DNA of 6,360 nucleotides from Bdellovibrio sp. (GTDB lineage: Bacteria > Bdellovibrionota > Bdellovibrionia > Bdellovibrionales > Bdellovibrionaceae): the NCBI GenBank assembly GCA_019104905.1, contig JAHRXB010000102.1:1-6360 (forward strand), written 5' to 3'. Shown here in pieces: positions 1-5,285 of the stretch. Under the pieces are notes generated by a model. The model worked only from the letters and a program-made list of their open reading frames with translations, made no database searches and had not been told where the DNA came from. Both the position numbers and the translations under genes were made by a program. Numbering within the stretch: the first letter of the stretch is position 1; each line of letters begins with the position of its first letter.

Positions 1-2
1 GT

Positions 3-152
3 CGTGCGTATTTGAAAATTGGGGCTTCTATTGGCGGAGAGCCCGCTTGGGACCGCGAGTTTCAATGTATTGATTTTTTAACAATCCTACAAAGAGAAGA
101 CTTGAACCGCACGTTGTGGAAGAAGTTTAAGTTGGATGGAGCCCAGGCTTAG
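3..152 (+). CDS. GNAT/OlsB-like N-acyltransferase, C-terminal end only
   Basis: This is the last 49 codons of a gene entering from the left edge; the reading frame begins at base 3 and ends at TAG 150-152. The peptide carries AYLKIGASIGGEPAWD followed by a CIDFLTIL segment. This resembles the C-terminal end of the hemolysin-like/OlsB branch of GNAT acyltransferases, where a YL+LGA-x(3)-GEPA-x-D motif is followed by DFL-x-L and a short 'L-N-R' helix. OlsB-type enzymes transfer a 3-hydroxyacyl group from acyl-ACP to the amino group of ornithine or a related amino acid. The acetyl-CoA-fold core lies outside the window, so the substrate cannot be judged. The family call is fairly secure and the ornithine specificity is only inferred. 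The downstream PlsC-like gene at 3240 could be the partner O-acyltransferase. Confidence 0.7.
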   Translation, partial: RAYLKIGASIGGEPAWDREFQCIDFLTILQREDLNRTLWKKFKLDGAQA

Positions 153-173
153 TCTTTTTTTACGTGGCCAGGG

Positions 174-208
174 TTGCCAATGTTGTGAGCCTGCTTAATA
201 GTGAAGTA
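174..208 (+). promoter_or_regulatory. weak sigma-70-like promoter, possibly giving a leaderless ppc mRNA
   Basis: TTGCCA at 174-179 is followed after 16 bases by TAATAG at 196-201, in the only AT-rich patch of the 55-base gap. The -10 matches TATAAT at only three positions. If it is used, transcription would begin about seven bases later, at the A of the ppc ATG. No Shine-Dalgarno-like sequence lies in the gap. Transcription from the upstream acyltransferase gene is an equally possible source of the message. Confidence 0.3.
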
Positions 209-2550
209 TGGCACAAACTTTAGCAAAAGAACTTACAAGTCTTGTTGATTGGTCGGTCACGGAACTCGGAAATGTTATTAAGTCCGAATTGGGTGCGGAG
301 GGCTTTCATCGCATCGAATCCATTCGGCGTTTTGTGAAATCCGCGAGGGGGCAAACGCGGGCGGGGCTTTTAGATCTTAAAAATGAACTGGCATCCTTGT
401 CTTCCCAGGACCGCTTTTATATCGCTCATTCTTTTTCCTTGATGCTAGAGCTTATCAACTCTTGCGAGGCGGCGTATCGTACGTCGCGGTTAAAGCAGGA
501 AAAACAAAGGGCGTCTTTAGAATCACCTCATCAGTATGGCCGAATCATTCATGTGCTGACAGCCCATCCGACGGAGTCGCGAAGCCCCGACATCATTTAT
601 TACTTTAAAAAGATTCAAGATCTTTTAGAAAAGCATTTAGATCACGCGGAAGAGGCGGACACACCGTCTTTGCAGACACTCTTAAAATGGGTGTGGCGTA
701 TTCCGATGTCCAAACAAAGAAAACCTTCAGTGATGGACGAGGCTGAATACATTTACTCGTTGGCTTTGCAAAAGGACATTCTCGAGATTTTCATTGCGCA
801 AAGAAAGCAGATGTTACCTTTCTATGTACGCTCTTGGGTTGGGGGAGACAAAGACGGGCATCCGGGAGTTGATGAAAAAACCATGTTGGGAAGTTTGCAG
901 ATGGCTCGGGGCTTCCTGCTTCGTTTTGTCAGCGAGCGATTTCAAATATTTGTCGATGATTTAACTCCCCTGGTCCATTCCGCCTCACGTGATAAGAAGA
1001 AGTTGCAGCAGATGTTATTTGTCGCTAAAGGCGTCAAACGATCTTTGTTTAAGTTGAGAAAGATTCAGGCCGGGGATTCTTTAAAAATCAAGGCGTTGCA
1101 AAATCTTTTGGATCAACTTGCGAAGAGCTATCATGCGCTCTTTAAAGCAGAGTCGGTTCTTTTGATGGATATCCGTCACCTGATGAAGGCCTTTCCGGGG
1201 CTGGTCGTGCCGCTGGAGTTGCGCGAAGACAGCTCTTTGGTGCGAGAAGCGTTGACGCATTCTTCGAACAAATTTGCCATTTCAAGAATGTTGAAAGCTC
1301 TGGGGAAAATTTCACCAGATCACGATCCGCGATTTTATGTGAGAGGATTTGTTCTAAGTCAGACGGAATCGGCTCAGGATATTGCCGCAGGCCTCGCATT
1401 GGTGGAAAAGTACCTGGGAACGGCTCGTTTACCCGTGGTACCACTTTTTGAAAGTGCTCATGCCTTGGAATCCTCTGTCGCTATTGTTAAAGAGTTTCTG
1501 GGAAATTCGCGACGTCGAAATCTAATTAAAAAACTTTGGTCGAAGAAATTTGAAGTGATGTTGGGTTATTCGGACTCTGCCAAAGAAAATGGTGCATTTC
1601 CGTCTCGATATTTAATTTCCTCAGCTATTCAGGGCTTAGAAAAAACCATTCGCTCTTATGAGCTGACTCCCATCTTCTTTCATGGTTCGGGAGGCAGTGT
1701 AGAGAGAGGTGGAGGTTCCATTCAGGAGCAAACCGAGTGGTGGCCTACATCCGCTTTAGAGACCATCAAGGTGACGGTCCAAGGTGAAATGATTTATAGA
1801 AGTTACGCGGCCCCCGAAATCTTAAAAAGACAAATCGAAAGATTCACCTTCGCGCGGGATGAGGGGGGTGAGCCTCGTGAACTGGGGGGCCATGCACAAA
1901 AAGATCTTCTGCGAATGTCAGAGTTTGTACAAAAATCCTATCAGGGGATTTTGCATGAGCCAGAGTTTCTGACGTTGATTGAAAAAGCCACGCCCTATTC
2001 GTTCTTAAAAGATTTACGTTTGGGATCAAGACCTTCCAAAAGACAAGGGCCGGTAAATCTGAAAAACCTACGCGCGATTCCTTGGGTTCTTTGTTGGACA
2101 CAGACGCGAGCCTTGTTTCCCAGTTGGTGGGGTGTGGGCAGCTTCTGGAAGACGCTGTCTTCCCAGGAAAAAAAGAGATATCAGCATCTTTTTAAAACGT
2201 CGTCTTTATTTAGTTCTTATATCAAGGTACTGGGTTTCACCTTGGCCAAGATTGAATTGGAAGTTTTCGCTCTGTATTTACATTCTTCCCCTTTGCCGGA
2301 AGTTGTCGTGAAGGGATTCCTTAGAAAGTTTCAGGATGAGTACGAGTCCTGCCAAAAGGCAGTGCATGAAATTTCAGGTGAAAAGAGTTTATTGTGGTAT
2401 CGCCCGTGGTTGGAAACCAGCATTCAACTGCGTTCACCTCTAATTCATCCTTTGAATGTGTTGCAGATTCTAGCTCTAGAAAAAAAAGACATTCCGCTTC
2501 TGCGAGAAACAGTCACCGGTGTTGCCAGCGGCATGCTCACGACGGGATAA
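208..2550 (+). CDS. ppc: phosphoenolpyruvate carboxylase, compact form
   Basis: This cytoplasmic anaplerotic enzyme converts PEP and bicarbonate to oxaloacetate and phosphate, feeding the TCA cycle and aspartate-family synthesis. The 780 residues contain the family landmarks in order: VLTAHPTE with catalytic His120, WVGGDKDGHPG (210-220), Arg339 in LELRED, metal ligands Glu415 (PLFES) and Asp456 (GYSDSAK, with Lys459), FHGSGGSVERGG (491-502, His492 and Arg500), GSRPSKR (606-612), LRAIPW (Arg622) and a C-terminal Gly. E. coli PEPC has 883 residues; the roughly 100 missing here are spread through the N-terminus, the His-to-Arg339 stretch and the tail. Two positions differ from E. coli: Arg581 is Ser494, and Asn881 of the aspartate-inhibition site is Thr778. 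The other inhibition-site residues are kept (Lys681, Arg742, Arg500). A TGA at 202-204 in frame fixes ATG 208 as the earliest start. There is no Shine-Dalgarno site. Confidence 0.96.
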   Translation: MAQTLAKELTSLVDWSVTELGNVIKSELGAEGFHRIESIRRFVKSARGQTRAGLLDLKNELASLSSQDRFYIAHSFSLMLELINSCEAAYRTSRLKQEKQRASLESPHQYGRIIHVLTAHPTESRSPDIIYYFKKIQDLLEKHLDHAEEADTPSLQTLLKWVWRIPMSKQRKPSVMDEAEYIYSLALQKDILEIFIAQRKQMLPFYVRSWVGGDKDGHPGVDEKTMLGSLQMARGFLLRFVSERFQIFVDDLTPLVHSASRDKKKLQQMLFVAKGVKRSLFKLRKIQAGDSLKIKALQNLLDQLAKSYHALFKAESVLLMDIRHLMKAFPGLVVPLELREDSSLVREALTHSSNKFAISRMLKALGKISPDHDPRFYVRGFVLSQTESAQDIAAGLALVEKYLGTARLPVVPLFESAHALESSVAIVKEFLGNSRRRNLIKKLWSKKFEVMLGYSDSAKENGAFPSRYLISSAIQGLEKTIRSYELTPIFFHGSGGSVERGGGSIQEQTEWWPTSALETIKVTVQGEMIYRSYAAPEILKRQIERFTFARDEGGEPRELGGHAQKDLLRMSEFVQKSYQGILHEPEFLTLIEKATPYSFLKDLRLGSRPSKRQGPVNLKNLRAIPWVLCWTQTRALFPSWWGVGSFWKTLSSQEKKRYQHLFKTSSLFSSYIKVLGFTLAKIELEVFALYLHSSPLPEVVVKGFLRKFQDEYESCQKAVHEISGEKSLLWYRPWLETSIQLRSPLIHPLNVLQILALEKKDIPLLRETVTGVASGMLTTG

Positions 2551-2557
2551 AATGACC

Positions 2558-2573
2558 TGGCACTTTATTTGAA
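2558..2573 (+). promoter_or_regulatory. sigma-54-like promoter, one mismatch in the -12 element
   Basis: TGGCAC (2558-2563), five bases, then TTGAA (2569-2573). The -24 box is exact and the spacing is that of sigma-54 promoters, but the -12 GC dinucleotide reads GA. Predicted transcription start is near 2584, about 52 bases before the GTG of the exported-protein gene. The site shares CCTGGCAC with the exact sigma-54 site at 5208. The alternative is a sigma-70 promoter: TAAAAT at 2548-2553 is a good -10, but its best -35 (TTGCCA 2522-2527, inside ppc) is 20 bases away. Confidence 0.4.
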
Positions 2574-2623
2574 TAGTGTCTCTTAAGGTTCCGAGCTGGT
2601 GACAAAAGGTTTCCAGGGGACTT

Positions 2624-2631
2624 AAAGGAGG
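2624..2631 (+). promoter_or_regulatory. strong Shine-Dalgarno site (AAAGGAGG) deciding a GTG start
   Basis: AAAGGAGG is a near-perfect anti-16S complement. It lies four bases before GTG 2636, a little close. It also abuts ATG 2632, but that frame reads three codons and then TAA. GTG 2636 is therefore the supported start of the exported protein. Confidence 0.75.
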
Positions 2632-2635
2632 ATGT

Positions 2636-3196
2636 GTGGGTAAGGGCGTTATATTTTTGGCAGCAAGTGTTCTCTTTGTTAGTCAGACTTATGCTTTGGG
2701 ATTAGGTGCTGTAGAGATTGCCGGAAATTCCTGCGAAGTTCCTGTCGGAACTCATGAGCTGATGGAAGTTGGTGAGGGACGTTTTGCGATTCCCACAGGA
2801 CTTTACGTCAAGAAAGAGGAAGACAAGAGGGTGGCGCGTGGCGCCTGTACATTCGCACTGACTTTGCAAGCAGCTCCAGGAAAGAAAATTGTCATATCAA
2901 ATACCCATCAGCTAACAAGTCTTCGTGCTTACCCCTCCCAAACAAAAGCGCGTGTTGATCTTGAAATTTTTAAGGCGGGCTCACAAGGCGTGAAGCAGGC
3001 ATTGGAGATTGAAGCTCAAGAGCAAGTGGCAAAAGTGAGTCAGCCTCTAGGACAGCAGGGGCCTGTGCTTGAGACGGAATGTGGTGGTTCTGCAATTCTG
3101 CGCGGTAATTTAGCAGCGACTTTAATCGGGGCCGGCAAAGCTCGTGCCTTCACTCGCGCTCTTTATGTGGACATAAACGAGGTCGACTGTCCTTAG
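2636..3196 (+). CDS. exported protein of unknown family, four mature cysteines
   Basis: I do not recognise a named family. The 186-residue product begins with a typical Sec signal peptide: Lys3, then a hydrophobic core [12 protein letters not shown], then SQTYA, with likely signal peptidase I cleavage after Ala20. The mature part is about 166 residues, probably periplasmic or secreted. It has four cysteines (33, 71, 149, 185), enough for two disulfides, including a GNSC near the start, a GAC before an alternating hydrophobic strand and APGKK, and [16 protein letters not shown] near the end. The layout of GxxC, Cys-strand-PG and Cys-Gly-Gly-strand-Asn is loosely like DUF4360 secreted proteins, but the similarity is too weak to assign. 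The GTG start is supported by AAAGGAGG. A sigma-54-like promoter lies upstream. The gene is monocistronic by appearance, since the next gene has its own promoter-like elements. Confidence 0.85.
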   Translation: MGKGVIFLAASVLFVSQTYALGLGAVEIAGNSCEVPVGTHELMEVGEGRFAIPTGLYVKKEEDKRVARGACTFALTLQAAPGKKIVISNTHQLTSLRAYPSQTKARVDLEIFKAGSQGVKQALEIEAQEQVAKVSQPLGQQGPVLETECGGSAILRGNLAATLIGAGKARAFTRALYVDINEVDCP

Positions 3197-3201
3197 ATTC
3201 C

Positions 3202-3240
3202 TTGACCATTTCGAGCCAAGAAGATTTAAATAGAGCTCTG
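3202..3240 (+). promoter_or_regulatory. sigma-70-like promoter abutting the acyltransferase GTG
   Basis: TTGACC (3202-3207) matches five of six -35 bases. TTTAAA (3225-3230, spacer 17) or TTAAAT (3226-3231, spacer 18) matches four of six -10 bases. Predicted transcription start is 3237-3239, only one to three bases before GTG 3240, so the mRNA would have almost no leader. No Shine-Dalgarno site is present between 3197 and 3239. Confidence 0.45.
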
Positions 3241-4076
3241 TGGAAGAGATTCAAAACGGGCTTCGCGGAGCCTACCGCTTTATACTTTTTGTTCTTATTA
3301 TTATCGCCTTTTTAGCGTGGTCCTATGCTTGCCATCTTCTCAGTCGTGATCCTGATAAGCGTTTGAAAATGTTTTCACGAAACACGGCGGCTTTTAGTGG
3401 ATGGATTCTGCGGGTTTTTAATCTGGACTTAACCGTGATTAATAAACCTCAAGCTGATCAAAAGTATCTTTTGGTCAGCAATCACATGGGCTTTGTGGAT
3501 ATTCTGATGTTGGCGTCCTGCGCGCCGATGCTATTTGTGACTTCGAACGAAATGAAAGAGACTCCTTTTCTTGGTCTTCTGACTGAGATGGGAGGATGTA
3601 TCTATGTCGAGCGTCGCAGTCGCACGCGTATTTTGGATGAAATGAAATCCATTGTTAAAGTATTGCGGGACGGCTATCGCGTGGTGCTTTATCCCGAGGC
3701 CACGTCCACCAACGGTGAACAGGTGTTGCCTTTTAAAAAGACGTTGATGATGGCTGCGGCTCATGCCGGAGTTCCTTTGCAACCGGTGGTCGTCAATTTT
3801 CGCCAAATCAATGGTGAGGAATTTTCTTTGAAGTGGCGAGACCATGTTTGTTGGTATGGAGACATTCCTTTTGTGACTTCGCTTTGGAAATCCTTAACCC
3901 TCAAATCCGTAAAAGCAGAGATTGAGTTCTTGGAACAGATTCATGTTTCTCCGGAAGAGGATCGAGGTTTGATTGCCGACAAAGCCCATGCGCTTATCTC
4001 GGCGAAGTTTTCTCCCGTAAAGGGCCTGCCTGTGGCAGAACAGACTCCCGTCGAGATGGAAGTAGATCCGACTTGA
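3240..4076 (+). CDS. PlsC/OlsA-like membrane O-acyltransferase
   Basis: This 278-residue protein belongs to the PlsC (LPLAT/AGPAT) superfamily, which moves an acyl group from acyl-ACP or acyl-CoA to a lysolipid hydroxyl at the inner membrane. An N-terminal span lies at about residues 12-31. The four acyltransferase blocks follow: NHMGFVD (81-87, the H-x4-D catalytic pair His82/Asp87), GCIYVERR (119-126), YPEATSTNG (151-159) and VPLQPVVV (178-185). Block III usually reads FPEGT; here the Gly is Ala154. The following VLPFKKTL resembles the VLPF-x(2)-L context of OlsA-type lyso-ornithine-lipid acyltransferases more than it does E. coli PlsC. With an OlsB-like fragment 3 kb upstream, an aminolipid role is plausible, but phosphatidic-acid synthesis is equally possible. 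The start is GTG 3240, with an in-frame TAG at 3231-3233 and no Shine-Dalgarno site. The tail from about residue 257 is low in complexity. Confidence 0.88.
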   Translation: MEEIQNGLRGAYRFILFVLIIIAFLAWSYACHLLSRDPDKRLKMFSRNTAAFSGWILRVFNLDLTVINKPQADQKYLLVSNHMGFVDILMLASCAPMLFVTSNEMKETPFLGLLTEMGGCIYVERRSRTRILDEMKSIVKVLRDGYRVVLYPEATSTNGEQVLPFKKTLMMAAAHAGVPLQPVVVNFRQINGEEFSLKWRDHVCWYGDIPFVTSLWKSLTLKSVKAEIEFLEQIHVSPEEDRGLIADKAHALISAKFSPVKGLPVAEQTPVEMEVDPT

Positions 4077-4109
4077 TTTCTTTGTTCTGATATGTAAATA
4101 ATGTGTAAA
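4073..4109 (+). promoter_or_regulatory. dinB promoter placed for a leaderless transcript
   Basis: TTGATT (4073-4078, four of six -35 bases) is separated by 18 bases from AATAAT (4097-4102, five of six -10 bases). The expected start, seven bases past the -10, is 4109, the A of the dinB ATG. The -35 overlaps the TGA stop of the acyltransferase gene (4074-4076). No Shine-Dalgarno sequence occurs before the ATG. A TGTAAAT repeat (4093-4099 and 4104-4110) overlaps the -10 and the start. Confidence 0.5.
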
Positions 4110-5179
4110 TGAGAAAGATCATCCACATCGACATGGATTGTTTTTATGCGGCCGTTGAGGTGAAGTACCGACCGGAACTGAAGGGGAAACCTTTGGGAAT
4201 CGGGGGGCCGCCCAATTCACGAAGTGTTTTATGTACCGCCAGTTATGAGGCGCGAAAGTTCGGTGTTCGTTCCGCCATGCCCTCGTCCCAGGCGGTGCGG
4301 TTGTGCCCGCAGCTTATTTTGATACCTCCTCATTTCGACTTATATAAAACTGAAAGTCGAAAAGTGCGTGAAATTCTTGAGAGATTCACAAACAAGATTG
4401 AACCTTTGTCCTTAGACGAGGCCTACCTCGATGTGACAGAGTGTGAACAGTTTGGGGGCAGTGCGACCTTGATTGCCCAAGAAATCCGTCGTTTGATTTT
4501 TACTGAACTTCATCTGACCGCTTCAGCGGGGGTGGCTTCGAACAAGTTTTTAGCTAAGATTGCCAGTGATTGGAAAAAGCCCAACGGTCAATTTGTGGTT
4601 CGTCCCCAAGATGTTGAAGCTTTTGTGAAGGAACTGCCGGTAGAAAAAATCTTTGGAGTTGGAAAGGTCACAGCACAGAAGATGCACGAGTTGGGTCTTC
4701 GCACTTGCGGTGATATCCAGAAGTACACGGTGTTTGAGTTACATCATTGGTTTGGCTCCCGCGCGCAAGAGCTTTATGAGTTTGCTCGAGGTGAGGACCA
4801 GCGCCCGGTCATCACAGAGTGGGAAAGAAAGTCTTTGACCGTCGAAGAAACTTTCAGTCGCGACCTGCAATCCTTGGAAGAGTGTCGCAAACAGATTCCG
4901 GGCCTCTATGAAGATTTCCGTCGTCGCCTTGAGAAGGGCGAGTATCAAGATCGCATCAAAGGTTTGGTTGTGAAATTAAAGTTTTTTGATTTCAAACAAA
5001 CAACACACGAAGAGGTCACTCACGAGATACCGACCATTGCAGATTTCGAACGTCTTTTAGAAAAAGCTTGGAATCGACGGGCTTCTCCAGTCCGTCTTGT
5101 GGGTTTGGGAGTTCGCCTGGGCACTCAAAAGAAGTCGGAGCCCGAAGATAACTCGCCGCAACTGAAATTCGCTATCTAA
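4109..5179 (+). CDS. dinB: DNA polymerase IV (Y-family translesion polymerase)
   Basis: Pol IV extends DNA past lesions without proofreading. The 356-residue protein aligns with E. coli DinB (351 residues) from the first residue: MRKIIHIDMDCFYAAVE here, against MRKIIHVDMDCFFAAVE. Catalytic acidic residues are Asp8, Asp103 and Glu104 (SLDEAYLDVT). The steric-gate position is Tyr13, where E. coli has Phe13. Other landmarks are YEARKFGVRSAMP (46-58), TASAGVASNKFLAKIASD, a helix-hairpin-helix thumb near 175-205 (GVGKVTAQKM, LGLRTCGDIQK), and a little-finger domain to about residue 340 containing VKLKFFDFKQTTHE. The final QLKFAI is a probable beta-clamp-binding peptide, as in E. coli DinB's C-terminal QLVLGL. 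An in-frame TAA directly before ATG 4109 and the homology together settle the start. No LexA-type palindrome is visible at the promoter, and there is no Shine-Dalgarno site. Confidence 0.97.
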   Translation: MRKIIHIDMDCFYAAVEVKYRPELKGKPLGIGGPPNSRSVLCTASYEARKFGVRSAMPSSQAVRLCPQLILIPPHFDLYKTESRKVREILERFTNKIEPLSLDEAYLDVTECEQFGGSATLIAQEIRRLIFTELHLTASAGVASNKFLAKIASDWKKPNGQFVVRPQDVEAFVKELPVEKIFGVGKVTAQKMHELGLRTCGDIQKYTVFELHHWFGSRAQELYEFARGEDQRPVITEWERKSLTVEETFSRDLQSLEECRKQIPGLYEDFRRRLEKGEYQDRIKGLVVKLKFFDFKQTTHEEVTHEIPTIADFERLLEKAWNRRASPVRLVGLGVRLGTQKKSEPEDNSPQLKFAI

Positions 5180-5207
5180 GATCCTTTCAAAGTGGTGCAT
5201 TTTTTCC

Positions 5208-5223
5208 TGGCACTATCGTTGCT
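5208..5223 (+). promoter_or_regulatory. exact sigma-54 (RpoN) core promoter
   Basis: TGGCAC (5208-5213), five bases, TTGCT (5219-5223). The -24 GG and -12 GC dinucleotides are 12 bases apart, as sigma-54 holoenzyme requires. Predicted transcription start is about 5234, giving a leader of about 52 bases before ATG 5286. No clear enhancer-binding dyad was found between 5180 and 5207; activator sites could lie inside dinB. Confidence 0.75.
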
Positions 5224-5245
5224 TCTTTGGGCCAGTGCTCAATCG

Positions 5246-5266
5246 GCAGTGTCAAAGAGGCATTGC
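5246..5266 (+). promoter_or_regulatory. leader hairpin upstream of the lipoprotein gene
   Basis: GCAGTGTC (5246-5253) can pair with GGCATTGC (5259-5266) as an eight-pair RNA stem with two G-U wobbles and an AAAGA loop. It sits within the predicted sigma-54 leader, nine bases before the AAAGGA Shine-Dalgarno site (5275-5280), which it leaves free. Stem strength is modest, so a role in stability or translation is speculative. Confidence 0.3.
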
Positions 5267-5285
5267 TCTAAAAGAAAGGACCACT

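Noticed and set aside
165..177. TGGCCA...TTGC resembling sigma-54 before ppc
   Set aside because: GG and GC are 10 bases apart; sigma-54 requires 12.
1142..1444. Open frame on the minus strand inside ppc (also 1844-2101 minus)
   Set aside because: Wholly antisense to a strongly conserved enzyme, without ribosome site, recognisable motifs or signal.
1861..1890. Runs of G within ppc as a possible slippage or quadruplex site
   Set aside because: Only two long G-runs are present and the reading frame is intact; nothing supports phase variation.
2632..2643. ATG-TGT-GGG-TAA micro-frame overlapping the exported-protein start
   Set aside because: It abuts the Shine-Dalgarno site with no spacing, so efficient initiation is unlikely; probably chance.
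3531..3845. Minus-strand frames opposite the acyltransferase and dinB (also 3941-4126 and 4739-4948)
   Set aside because: They mirror the codon structure of the real plus-strand genes and have no independent support.
4653..4838. Plus-strand frame inside dinB
   Set aside because: Overlaps the conserved DinB thumb in another frame; its protein has no features.
5181..5206. CTTTCAAAG plus a T-run as a dinB terminator
   Set aside because: The inverted repeat has four pairs around a single base and cannot fold as a hairpin; the T-run alone is not a terminator.
5235..5285. Upstream GTG start extending the lipoprotein by 17 residues
   Set aside because: It would put a charged segment before the signal peptide, lacks a ribosome site and falls at the predicted sigma-54 transcription start.
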